Assembly: GCA_963854835.1 (NCBI GenBank) | Contig: OY978530.1 | Span: forward strand, 28,902,195-28,966,194 | Origin: Megamerina dolium | Taxonomy: Eukaryota; Arthropoda; Insecta; Diptera; Megamerinidae | Reading direction: 5' to 3' | DNA length: 64,000 bases | Shown here: piece after piece, positions 1-9,953 of the stretch | Position numbering within the stretch: position 1 is the stretch's first letter | Layout: the number at the start of each line of letters is the position of its first letter | The notes under the pieces: generated by a model | What the model was told of the DNA's origin: nothing | What the model saw: the letters and a program-made list of their open reading frames with translations, nothing else | The model's database searches: none | Translations under genes and position numbers: made by a program

Positions 1-532
1 TTTACTATATAACATATGAGGTGTTTCACAATATTATTTAGCATTTTTTAAATATTAAATTTAATAAAAGTTCAGTAATTTTAATGAAGAGGGAAGGCAT
101 AAGGCATCGTTTTATCGAAGCACCCGATGCCTGGTACCAGACAATCAGAAATATCAGCAAGTAATATGACTTGTTGAATTTTAAGGTAAAGGAACTGAAA
201 AGTAGAATGTAAAAAAAAAACGAGCACGTTGCTCCTTTTTCCTTCTCTGCTCTCTCTGCTTTTGCTATGCCGCCACATAGAGGAGTAGACAGCCACGCAT
301 GCCAATTGTTGTTGCGTGACTGAACGATCAAATTTACATATGTGTTTTCGACAACAAAAATTAGTATGCGTGGCTGGCTATTATTTCGTGTGACGACAGA
401 GCAAAAGCAATGAAAGCAAAGAATGTAATGAAATTACTACAAGGAGCAACAACAACATTCTACTTTTCTGTTCCTTTACATTGAAGTTCAACAAGTCAAA
501 GTAGGACTTCTCTGGTATTAAACGTTCTCTGA
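1..532. repeat. Partial copy of the long-TIR element found whole at 9.5-12.2 kb
   Basis: Positions 1-140 match about 9806-9945, and 141-532 match about 11694-12222, so this is the same repeat without the LINE that interrupts the other copy. It ends with the same terminal motif (GTATTAAACGTTCTCTG). An inner inverted repeat is visible: 172-213 pairs with about 454-500. The left terminus lies outside the window. No coding capacity is seen; the short open frames here are chance. Confidence 0.8.
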
Positions 533-549
533 TAATATATAGTCCAATC

Positions 550-885
550 AGGTTGAAAGATGGCACATATCGGATTAGATACAACTCTGAACTTGAACAC
601 CTCATCAATGGACGAAACGTCATAAAATACATACGAGCCCAACGAATACACTGGCTTGGACACAATTTTTCAGAAAACAGAACAAAGACCACGAAAACGA
701 GCCTTCAAGAAGCAGCCATATGGGAAGCGAACTAAGATCAGACCAAAGAAAAGAAGGGTAGATGCAATTATCGATGACCTTAAGAAGATGAACGTGCAAA
801 ACTGGTGGCGCTTACTAGCGGATCGAGAAATCTGGAGGAAGATAGTTGCGGCAGCAGTGGTCCATCCAGGACCATCATGCTAAGG
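550..885 (+). pseudogene. LINE reverse transcriptase C-terminal fragment
   Basis: Translation in two overlapping frames gives the tail typical of insect non-LTR reverse transcriptases: YRIRYNSELEHLING, then an RIHWLGH-type motif, then a basic stretch and IIDDLKKMNVQNW. A frameshift near 660-690 splits it. Only about 110 residues after the catalytic core remain. The RTE copies in this window have a similar YRIRYN...RLRWLGH tail, but this fragment differs enough to be another subfamily. A dead 3' fragment. Confidence 0.75.
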
Positions 886-1004
886 AAGACGAAGAGGTAA
901 ACATGTTTGGGAAGCAGATGAATAATGAGCCTTACAAGATTTGACATCATCTGCAAACATTAAAAACAGTTGAGTGTGTAATAGCCAATTGAAGATCGTT
1001 TTAA

Positions 1005-1705
1005 TTGTGTCCCTTTTTTGGTAAAAATGCATGGTTATGGTTATATTGCACTTCATTGCCATGGTTGTTGAAAAATAAACAAAGTAAGCAACAACCATGT
1101 ATGCGTAATATTTAAAGTATAAAAACAAAAAAGAAAGATGAACTTATAACGATGACCTTCTGAAGAGATGGCAATGAATTGATTTACTGAAGAAATTGCA
1201 ATTTCTTGAGAATTTTTATATTCCAGAACAATATATAAACTCAGAGAACTCCTGAAATCTAGCTAGTTAAGATAAGTAGATTATATAGTTATATAGAAAA
1301 TTGTGTCTTAAAAAAATATGTAGTAGAAACTACTGTGGATAAAATAACTTTTACAAAGTTGAGATAATAGATATCATAATGTGTAAACCAGTTAAATTGT
1401 CGAATTGTCGAATTATATTGTATAAACCAGCTAAATTGTCTAATAAAAATGGTATTGTGTAAAAGAAAAGTTACAATGACGAATAAGAATTATATTGTGT
1501 AAAAGAAAAGTTACATTGACGAATGGAAATTGTAAACTGTTGCAATTAAGTGACAGTTGAAAAGAAAAGGAGAAATTTAGAAATTAAGAACTCCAAGCCA
1601 AACAACTACATGAGATTAATTACTAGAAGCAGAATAAAAAAGGGGTGAGTTCTAGTAAATAAGATATTAAAAAAAAGTTGTAGCCTTCGAAAGGAAGACT
1701 CAGCA
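1005..1705 (+). repeat. LTR of a Ty3/gypsy-type element (family G1)
   Basis: The sequence is a close reverse complement of 3666-4200 and in part of 2822-3090, the other LTRs of this family. It has a TATA-like box (about 1231-1240), AT-rich direct repeats (GTGTAAAAGAAAAGTTACA at about 1457 and 1497) and ends in ..CAGCA. Two bases later comes TGGCGCAG (1709), the start of a primer-binding site. The 5' edge is uncertain. Confidence 0.7.
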
Positions 1706-1708
1706 TTT

Positions 1709-2215
1709 TGGCGCAGATTAAGGATTGTGAACCAAGGGTTGGAAGCTGAACAACTAGATGCAAAGAACGTAGAACTCCACAGAAGAAATCAGGAGTTAGA
1801 AGGACTACTTAAGGAGAGAAATATTTCGGAGGAATTTATAGAAAAGAGACTTAGAACCACCGTGGATACTGCGCAATTAAGGGCTCTCCAGACCCAAGTA
1901 AGTAATCTTGAGAGGGAACGCAGTTTAGAGGAAAATACATCTCTTCGCCGCCGTACATCTATGAGGAGGATACTTACGAACCCGCCGCCAGAAACATCAC
2001 ACATAATGCGCATAGACGAGATAGCGCAAACGGTTAGTAGATTAGTTCCAGTACTCACTCGAGCTAAGTCGAAAGATTTAAGAACAGAAGTCTATTAATT
2101 TATCTCTGGCTGTGAATTAGCAAGTGAAGGATTAAAACCAGATGAGTTGGAAGACTTCATATCTTGCATAAAGCAACGTCTATACGGAGATGCGTTTAAT
2201 TTGGTATTGGGAAAA
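1709..2215 (+). pseudogene. Gag N-terminal remnant of a Ty3/gypsy element
   Basis: Directly after the LTR and primer-binding site, an open frame (1727-2095) encodes a charged, coiled-coil-like segment (QELEGLLKERNISEEF) and a basic stretch. After an in-frame TAA at 2096 the frame continues with ISGCELASEGLKPDELEDF and IKQRLYGDAFNLVL, which resembles the start of a gypsy-type capsid domain. No ATG begins the frame. At about 2215-2250 it runs straight into RNase H sequence, so most of capsid, nucleocapsid, protease and reverse transcriptase are deleted. Confidence 0.6.
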
Positions 2216-2239
2216 AAATTAGCCAATTTGGAACAATTA

Positions 2240-2800
2240 TATACACTAATAAGCTCATTACTGACGCAAGTAATTTTGCAATTGGCGTTGTCTTAATCCA
2301 AGATGAAACTGTTAGCAATAGTATGAGGTGTACAATTCTTTCGTCCTTACCTTTTTGGTAAGAACGAAAGAAATCTCGAAAGTGACCATCAACCATTGAA
2401 TTGGCTATTCTCAAAATATTCTGGCAAAGATATCAATCCAAAGTTGCAATGGTGGCTTATAAAGTTAGGTGAATATGACTTCAAAGCTGAATATATAAAA
2501 GGGAAAGACAACAAGGTTGCCGATTTTCTAAGCAGGTTAACACAGAAAGTAATGAAATAAATTATTTAACCAAGAAAGATTTTAAAGGAAAATATAACAA
2601 TAGGACAGAAATACCACCAGCAGACTTCCGAGTAAATCCAATTATTAAGGAACATCGCTATCAAAGTGAAGGTGAATATAACGAAATAAACAATAGGGAG
2701 GAGTCATAATCGCTTGAAGTCTATAATAATCCTTGATACGGTTGTAAATCGTTTAAAAAAACAAATAATTTTCGTAGAAAGTAAGGAAACTGAAGCAATA
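2240..2800 (+). pseudogene. RNase H and linker remnant of a Ty3/gypsy pol
   Basis: In changing frames I read TDASNFAIGVVLIQDE (RNase H start, with the catalytic Asp), then FFRPYLFGKNERNLESDHQP, LQWWLIKLGEYDFKAEYIKG and DNKVADFLSR, all hallmarks of Ty3/gypsy RNase H. An in-frame stop lies near 2320. About 2545-2800 continues as a degraded linker with several stops. It is joined to the gag fragment by a large internal deletion. No integrase is seen. Confidence 0.75.
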
Positions 2801-2821
2801 AATATTTCTAACAATAAAGTT

Positions 2822-3306
2822 GTAGTCTTCCTTTCGAAGAGTATAACTTTTTAAAAATATTTTATTTCCTACAACTTCCCATAATTCTTATTTACGAATG
2901 TAACTTTTCTTTTACACAATACCATTTTTATTAGACAATTTAGCTGGTTTATACAATATAATATTCCTTCGACAATTTAACTGGTTTACACACTATGATA
3001 TTTCTTTTCATATTTTTTAACAACCATGGCAATAAAGTGTAATATAACCATGACCATGCATTTTTACCAACAAAGTGACACAATGATCATTTGTCATACA
3101 TAATACGATAATGATCATTCAGCCACTACGTTATTAAAGTTTTAATATTAATTATATAATATAATGTGTATAATGATATAATACAGAATATAATAAGTGT
3201 TGTTATTACATTATAGTAATGAAATATAATAATATATATTATATAACAATTAGAATGCTTTTACAATGTATTGAGCCAAAACACATACCATCATCAAACA
3301 CATACA
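2822..3306 (-). repeat. 3' LTR (minus strand) of G1 family, internally deleted
   Basis: About 3048-3285 matches 4195-4425, and about 2822-3000 matches the reverse complement of the LTR at 1.0-1.7 kb. The middle of the LTR is missing. On the minus strand it starts TGTATGTGTTTG right after a purine tract (3307-3319), as expected for a 3' LTR. Confidence 0.65.
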
Positions 3307-3319
3307 TCCTTCCCCCCTT
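3307..3319 (-). other. Polypurine tract of G1 element
   Basis: On the minus strand this reads AAAGGGGGGAAGGA immediately before the LTR, the usual plus-strand primer arrangement of LTR retrotransposons. Confidence 0.55.
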
Positions 3320-3430
3320 TATGAAGAAAAAATTATCAATTTGAAAGATTGATGGTTTTTTTTTGTTTTACAAATTGAATTTACAAATTATTTAGACAAC
3401 ATATTTTTATTTTGAAACCGTATATACTGT

Positions 3431-3485
3431 GTGGGTGACGTAGCTCAGTGGTTAACGTGTTGGCCTTCTGATCTGTAGGTCGTGT
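3431..3485 (+). repeat. SINE head fragment (tRNA-like)
   Basis: About 55 bases match the tRNA-derived head of the SINE seen elsewhere (GTAGCTCAGTGGTTAA, then CTTCTGATCTGTAGGTCGTG). The match stops before the B box. The following sequence belongs to the G1 leader. Confidence 0.65.
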
Positions 3486-3645
3486 GGTGGTTTCCTGAAT
3501 TGCAATATCTAAGGAGATACTAACCTCCATCAGATATTATCCTGGAACACAAAGTGATTTTATGTCCTAGGGATCTATGGAATCCTAATACTGCGTTAAA
3601 CGTTTAACGTCAAATATATTGTCTTACAAGATACTTTGCAGTATC

Positions 3646-3663
3646 CTACCGACTGCACCAAAA
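3646..3663 (-). other. Primer-binding site of G1 (tRNA-Ser type)
   Basis: The minus strand reads TGGTGCAGTCGGTAGGAT two bases after the LTR end. This differs by one base from TGGCGCAGTCGGTAGGAT, the primer site described for tRNA-Ser-primed fly elements such as 17.6 and 297. Confidence 0.75.
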
Positions 3664-3665
3664 TG

Positions 3666-4440
3666 CTGTGTCTTCCTTTCGAAGGCTACAACTTTTTTTT
3701 AATATCCTATTTCCTAGAACTCACCCCTTTTTTGCTCTGCTTCTAGTAATAAATCTCATGTAGTTGTTTGGCTTGGAGTTCTTAATTTCTAAATTTCTCC
3801 TTTTCTTTTCAACTGTCACTTAATTGCAACAGTTTACAATTTCCATTCGTCAATGTAACTTTTCTTTTACACAAAATAATTCTTATTCGTGAATGTGACT
3901 TTTCTTTTACACATTATAATTTTTATTCGACAATTTAGCTGGTTTATACAATATAATATTTCTTCGTCAATTTAACTGGTTTACACACTATGAAATTTCT
4001 TATCTCAACTTCGTAAGAGTTATCTTATCCACAGTAGTTTCTATTACATATTTTTAAGACACAATTTTCTAAATCACTAAATAATCTACTTATCTTAACT
4101 AACTAGATTTCAGGAGTTCTCTGAGTTTATATAGCCTAACTTGACAATTTTACCTCGTTCTTGAATATAGAAATTCTGAAGTAATTGCAATTTATAACCA
4201 TGACCATGCATTTTTACCAACAAAGTGACACAATGATCGTTACGTTATACATAATACGATAATAACCACTATGTGTTATTACAGTTTAATATTAATTACA
4301 TAATATAATGTGCATAATGATATAATACAGAATATAATAAGTGTTGTTAAAACATTATAGTAATGAAATATAATAATATATATACATAATATAATAATTA
4401 GAATGCTTTTATAATGTAGTGAGACAAAAGAGAAGATCAA
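3666..4440 (-). repeat. 5' LTR (minus strand) of G1 family
   Basis: Reverse complement of the LTR at 1.0-1.7 kb, ending (minus strand) in ACACAGCA followed by the primer-binding site. Internal sequence between this LTR and the 3' LTR at 2822-3306 is only about 340 bases of leader, so nearly all coding sequence of the minus-strand copy is gone. The outer edge near 4440 is approximate. Confidence 0.7.
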
Positions 4441-4689
4441 CTAAAAAGGCATATCTCAATTTTTCTTTAAAATGAGATATGACACTCAGGAATTATCCCG
4501 ACTTACGTGGGAATGAAGCATAAGATTTATCACCGCCAATTAAAAATTAAAATACACGAAATAATCAATTTTAGAACACTTGCAGATTACGGATGTCAAC
4601 AATAACGCTATCACGACAGCAAATAAACAAATCCAAATAAACTAACATTTCAATGGCACTCTAGCTTTACTGAAAAGGAACGTAGAAGA

Positions 4690-5835
4690 AGATAGAACGA
4701 CAGTTCGTAAAATATGCCTTGTATCTCGCCCAAATGCAAAAAATTAGATTTTTAGAAAATAGACTCAATCAAATAAAAAAAAAAAAAATATGTGGCACTT
4801 AAAGCCCCAAAGGGCTCATTGGACGAGATTCTCTTCCATTACTGTAGTGCGTGTTAAATTTTGGACAGTATTAAAAGGAACCTACTTATTTTATCCGGTT
4901 ACTAACGGCAGAACCCTTGTGACATCACTTTTTCTGAGCTTTGTCACAGAGTTCTTTTAGAAGCTTTTTCATGGCAAGTTTTTACTGTCGGAAGAATTGC
5001 CAATTGCTTGCCGACAGGTGGGTACCGTTCGAAAGAAAAATCGTTTCGATATTAAATTTGTTATGCATCAGCCGGGTATTGAACCACGACCTACAGATCA
5101 GAAGGCGAACACACAAACCACTGAGCTACGGCACCCACCCACTCAATCAAATACAAGACAATATATTAGTAGCTAAACATAAAACTCTACACCCAATCAT
5201 ACTGACGACAGAAGAAATAGTACGTTACAATATTGACTTTTATAAACTAAAATTTTTAAGACTTGTCATAATGGAATACAAAAAATTTATGTTAAATATT
5301 GCCATTAAAATACCAAGTCTTATTAAAACTTATATGAAAGCTATAATACCAATACCAAATAAAGAATTCATGTAAATAAATGTAAAACCTGAGCAAGTTG
5401 AAGAAATAGATAATATTATATACACTTAAGAAGAGGAAACAGATTTTAAAAATTTAAAAGAAAACCAAAATTATATTTACTACCAAAATTGTATACTGAA
5501 GTTTAATAACAAATTCGAAATCCTAACAATGGACGAATAGACTTTTGTAGTTAAAAATGCAAATAATGAAACAGATATCCAGAATTGTTATGACAGAAAG
5601 ATAATATTGAATAAAAATTACTTAATCTCAATTTACAATTGCAAAATAAAAATAAAACAATTCCGACTTTTCAATGAAAATATATTAAAATTTTTTTTTA
5701 ATTTAAAGCAAATAGAAGAAGTAAAGTTTCACCGTAATATATCTTATGGAATAGGTGGAAACTCTTACTTTTATAATAATAATCATTATAGCCGTAGTAA
5801 TTTTCTATATAGTTGAAAAGAAAGAATAACATGAA
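4690..5835 (+). pseudogene. env: Errantivirus env remnant, interrupted by a SINE
   Basis: Read around the SINE at 4776-5140, the frame carries LYLAQMQKIRFLENRL, then HPIILTTEEI, then an LNIAIKIPS stretch. These align in order with the env of element E in this window. Further on, after several stops, about 5755-5830 encodes a hydrophobic Ile-rich membrane segment followed by a basic tail and a stop. The family is the insect errantivirus envelope, related to baculovirus F proteins. Furin site, fusion peptide and signal peptide are not found. The gene is dead. Confidence 0.65.
4776..5140 (-). mobile_element. tRNA-derived SINE, full length
   Basis: A direct repeat ACTCAATCAAATA (4763-4775 and 5141-5153) flanks the insert and proves insertion into the env remnant. 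On the minus strand the element begins with a tRNA-like head with A box (TAGCTCAGTGGTT) and B box (GGTTCAATACC), continues with a unique body, and ends with a GC-rich hairpin (AAAGCCCCAAAGGGCTC on the plus strand) and an A-rich tail. The head resembles tRNA-Arg(TCT) by eye. Length about 365 bp. It has no protein product and would depend on a LINE. Confidence 0.9.
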
Positions 5836-5970
5836 GATTGTACACAGAATTGAAACATAAAACTCTGTAGAAATCGAATTGGCAAGAATTAAAGAAAAAT
5901 ACGGCATAAACTAAGAAAATATCAAATATATTGTGTACGGAAATATTTTTAGTAATACTAATTGTAATAA

Positions 5971-6491
5971 TAAGTGAGTGCCGCAGCTCAGTCGTTAGTG
6001 TGTTGGCCTTCTGATCTGTAGGTCGTGGGTTCAATCCCCCGCTGATGCATAACAAATTTAATATCGAAAAGATTTTTCTTTCGAACGGTACCCACCTGTC
6101 GGCAAGCAATTGGCAATTGTTCCGACATTAAAAACTTGCCATGAAAAAGCTTCTAAAAGAACTCTGTGACAAAAAAAAAAAAATAAATATGTGGCACTTA
6201 AAGCCCCAAAGGGATCATTGGCCGAGCTTCTCTCTTCTATTACTGTTGTGCGTCTTAAATTTTGGACAGTATTAGAATGGACCTACTTATTTTAGCCGGT
6301 TCCGAACGGCAGGACACTTGTGACATCACTTTTTCTGAGCTTTCAGAACTCTGTGACAAAGCTCAGAAAAAATAAGTAGGTCCCTTTTAATACTGTCCAA
6401 AATTTAACACGCACTACAGTAATGGAAGAGAAGCTCGGCCAATGAGCCCTTCGGGGCTTTAAGTGCCACATATTTATTTTTATTTATTTAT
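5971..6491 (+). mobile_element. tRNA-derived SINE split by a second SINE
   Basis: Flanked by the direct repeat AATTGTAATAA (5960-5970 and 6492-6502). The head is at about 5973-6045, the body runs to 6173, and the rest resumes at 6345-6491 after the nested insert. Removing the insert and one 16-bp duplication gives an ordinary SINE of about 335 bp. Confidence 0.9.
6174..6344 (-). mobile_element. 5'-truncated SINE nested in another SINE
   Basis: The 3' half of the same SINE in opposite orientation, beginning with an A/T-rich tail and ending inside the body (..CTGAGCTTT). The 16-bp direct repeat AGAACTCTGTGACAAA (6158-6173 and 6345-6360) marks its integration. Because it is inverted relative to its host, the locus forms a long imperfect palindrome. 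Confidence 0.9.
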
Positions 6492-6580
6492 AATTGTAAT
6501 AACAAAAATTACAAAAAAAAAATAATTCAAAGAGTCAATCGGGATTTAAATAACACACGACTCAGGAGAGTCTGCTAACT

Positions 6581-6850
6581 AAGGGGGGAGAATTTACGTT
6601 CCAGACACAACATGAAACCCCTTTTCCGTCTATTTTCAATAAAAACGCCAAATATATTTTCCCACAAAATTTCTCTTTCTGTTTTCGTTTTCTATTTTTA
6701 TGCACTTACCGTTTTTCTGATAAAGCAAATTTATTCTTTTTGAATCGGGGGACAAGGTAGCTTAATTAAATTAATTAGTCTTAAGATTCATATAAACTCG
6801 AATGGTTGATATTAATAAATAAATAAACTCTTAAGTTATGAAACCTTTTA
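6581..6850 (+). repeat. Candidate polypurine tract and 3' LTR of the decayed errantivirus
   Basis: AAGGGGGGAG (6581-6590) resembles the polypurine tract that precedes the 3' LTR in the intact elements here, and the AG start of an LTR follows. The stretch to about 6850 is noncoding and AT-rich, with AATAAA-type signals. No second copy exists in the window, so the 3' edge is a guess. It sits where the env remnant predicts a 3' LTR. Confidence 0.4.
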
Positions 6851-6874
6851 TTTTATGAACTAGAAAATTGTGTC

Positions 6875-7830
6875 CTAAGACACAAGTCCTAAGACACAAT
6901 GAGCGAAGTATGCCCTATTTGCTACCTGCAGGCTGTCTTGAATGGCAATTGCTGTGTCTTCGTTGGCACTAAGCACCACTCCAAGATACTTAAATTCTTC
7001 TACAGATCCAAAACGTGCATCAGCAATGACAAGATCAGCTGGGTTGTTTTTTGATTTGGTTCGCAGCATATACTTGGTTTTGTCGTGATTGAGTTGTAAT
7101 CCAACTTGCAGGGCCTTCTTCTCTATATCGCTGAATGTTTTGTTTAGAGTTGCAACATCTCTTGCAATTATAACTATGTCATCTGCGTACGCACATATTT
7201 GTATACTGCTGTTAAAGACGTCTTTCTGGGAATCGAAATGATGAATTACTTCATTCGGCATTAAATTGAAAACCAAGGATGACAGCGCATCTCCTTGCTT
7301 AACTCCCGACATTACTTCAAATGGGTCAGACAGGTTATTTTGAACAAGTACTTTGGTCATTGTGTTTTGCAATGTCATATTCACCAAGTTTACTAATTTT
7401 TTCTTATTAGCAGCGGTTTAAACTTGGCTCGGTTCAGGCTACCAAATGCTTGTTTAAAATCTATAAATAGACAGTGCAAATAAATGGTGTGTTCCCGAAA
7501 TTTTTCAAAGATCTGACAGATAGTGAAACATTGATAAATAGTGGATATGTTACGTCGGAAGCCGCCGTCACCTATTATCTCTTCCTCGATCTTGCTTACT
7601 TGTTGGTAAAGTATGTTTGAAAATACTTTGTAACCGACATTCAGAAGAGGTATTCCTCTGTAGTTGCTACAGGTAGCTTTGTCCCTTTTTTTGTGTATTG
7701 GTATAATTATGCTCGAAAGCCACTAATCTGATATGCATTCGCTTCTCCAGATTGTTCTCACAGTAAATGAGTTTTCAGTTCTGTACCGCCATATCTGAGA
7801 AGCTCTGCGATTATGGTGTTCTCGCCGTTA
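6875..7830 (-). pseudogene. LINE reverse transcriptase fragment
   Basis: The minus strand encodes core motifs of a non-LTR reverse transcriptase: FIDFKQAFGSL (motif A), a GVKQGDALS motif, and AYADDIVIIAR (catalytic YADD), then EEFKYLGVVLS. Upstream (7430-7830) further RT sequence (LLNVGYKVFSNIL, IIGDGGF) is broken by several stops and frameshifts. The closest relatives by motif are RTE-like LINEs, but it is clearly diverged from the RTE copies at 10-17 kb. No endonuclease domain is present. Stops make it inactive. Confidence 0.8.
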
Positions 7831-7969
7831 CTTTTGCTGTTTAAACATGTTTAAAGTTAGATTTAATTTCTCTTTCAAACAGGTGCTCTTCAAACCTAAT
7901 GGTACTTAACTTAGATAAATGTAAGTTATGATTTTTGTTAGGAGAAAACCTTTGTTTGATCAGTTTATA

Positions 7970-8333
7970 AATAAATAAATAAATATGTGGCACTTAAAGC
8001 CCCAAAGGGCTCATTGGCCGAGCTTCTCCTCCATTACTGTTGTGCGTCTTAAATTTGGACAGTATTAGAAGGGACCTACTTATTTTAACCGGTTCCGAAC
8101 GGCAGAACACTTGTGACATCACTTTTTCTGAGCTTTGTCACAGAGTTCTTTTAGAAGCTTTTTCATGGCAATTTGTTACTGTCGGAAGAATTGCCAATTG
8201 CTTGCCGACAGGTGGGTACCATTCGAAAGAAAAATCTTATCGATATTAAATTTGTTATGCATCAGCCGGGGATTGAACCACGACCTCTACAGATCAGAAG
8301 GCGAACACACTAACCACTGAGCTACGACACCCA
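7970..8333 (-). mobile_element. tRNA-derived SINE, full length
   Basis: Flanked by CAGTTTATA (7961-7969 and 8334-8342). On the minus strand it has the tRNA-like head (8333 down to about 8260), B box GGTTCAATCCCC, body, hairpin and an ATTT-repeat tail. It is the best complete copy in the window along with 4776-5140. Two short open frames inside it are incidental. Confidence 0.9.
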
Positions 8334-8599
8334 CAGTTTATAGTTTATACGCATCTTTAATTGCGATCCTTTAATTAATATTCCTTATTTATTTAATACT
8401 TGAAGAGTGATGTTAAATATTTGTTTCGTCAAAATGGCGAAAATGAATTTCCTTTTTTGCTAAATGAATTAAATGTTTCGTTATTAGTTTTAGTTTTCAG
8501 GCAGTTCTATTTAAGTTTAAGCCTTTTAGTTATATTTTTGATAGCAGCTGTTTATTGTATAAATCTGTGGCTAAAATTGTAGTCCATTTACAGCAACTG

Positions 8600-9204
8600 G
8601 CCACTTAAGCTTCGCGTTCTCAGAGCAGCTGAGCTTTAGCTGATTGGTCACCAGCTCCATACATTATGCGGGCGTGCCCCTCGGTCGGTTAGGCGGGTAA
8701 GTAGTCTCATTGGGACTCGCTTAAAAAAATTCTTCTTTCCTTTAACAAGTCTTCTTATTCCTTATTTCTTTTGAGGGTTTCAGAAATTTCTAGAAGTTTT
8801 CCGTCGGAAACCTCTGTTTTGATCTGTGCTCACAAAGCCTTGATTTGTGTTTCTGACGCCTCGAGATCGTCCTTATGTTTCAAGGCTGCTACGGCCTGGC
8901 TTTTTGAAGGCCTTTTAATTCGGATAACGTAAGGTCTAGTTCATCGGTTGGGGTCAGTACCCTTCCGTGATGTACTTTTGGTTTTATGAGCAGTAATTGC
9001 TCGTATGTGCTGTGTTGCTTAATCATGCTCCACACGAAGTCGATTGGCTTGGTTATTGCAACGTCTAGTTCTCTTGCTAATGTTTCATAGAATTAATTGT
9101 CCATTTGACCCGAAAAGGAAACTCAAGCTAGAATTAGATCCTATACTGGGTTAAACGTTGAACGTAAAACACATTGTATATGCAAGATATTTCGCAGTAT
9201 CTTA
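8600..9204 (-). pseudogene. Leader and gag remnant of a second gypsy-like family (G2)
   Basis: Minus-strand translation gives short gag-like pieces: RELDVAITKPIDFVWSMIKQ, LLLIKPKVHHG, LTPTDELDL and a lysine-rich coiled segment. The charged segment resembles the G1 gag start at 1.7 kb (EDLLKERR here, EGLLKERN there). Several stops interrupt it. The leader next to the primer site (9130-9204) resembles the G1 leader at 3590-3645, so G1 and G2 are related. Confidence 0.45.
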
Positions 9205-9478
9205 ATGGCTGCGCCAAAATGTTATGTAATACTTTTCCACAACACCACGTTCTTAATTCCCTAAATGTTGCGAGTCCTCTCGGAACTTCAACACTGGTCA
9301 TCTGAAAGGTAGAGATATTAGGATTTACTCGCCCTCTTATTATCTTTTTTATAAAACCGTCTACTTTTTTGTTTTACTCCCTCTAATTATTAATTTTCTG
9401 TCTTACACTCTCCAACTTAAACCTAATACTGGAGGGCCTCGTAAGGATCACAGTATTTACACTTCACTATTCAAGTAA
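9205..9478 (-). repeat. G2 primer-binding site and truncated LTR
   Basis: The minus strand reads TTTGGCGCAGCC (about 9223 down to 9212) after ..TACATAACA, the same LTR-end and primer-site layout as G1. The LTR part (9225-9478) is cut at 9479 by the terminal inverted repeat of the next element, so its 5' end is missing. Confidence 0.5.
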
Positions 9479-9953
9479 ACCAGAGGACGTTTAATACCAG
9501 AGAAGTCCTACTTTGGCTTTTGAGCTTGTTTCTGATTACAAATATCAGGGTGACTTGGCAGAGTTGTAGAATACAGAGATTTTGATGAGAGCAATGCCAC
9601 GACCAGGAGACAAATTAACATAGCAAATTAACATATATTGAAATAAGATCACATAATAGTAAATATTTTTATGAATGAATTTTATATATAGAATTTTTTA
9701 TAAAGAATTTTTACTATTGTTCAATATATATACATGTACATACGTATGGAGTACTTATAGGTATACTCCATTCACGCAATGCATATACTTATAAATATAT
9801 GCACTTACTATATAACATATGAGGTGTTGCACAATATTATTTACCATTTTTATAATATTAAATTTCATATAATTTCAGTAATTTTGACAAAGAAGGAAGG
9901 CATATGGCATCGTTTTATCGAAGCACCCGATGCCTGGTACCAGGCAATCAGAA

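Noticed and set aside
5973..6045. tRNA gene
   Set aside because: The head has A and B boxes but poor acceptor and anticodon stems and is always joined to the SINE body, so it is a SINE head, not a functional tRNA. No other tRNA or rRNA was seen.
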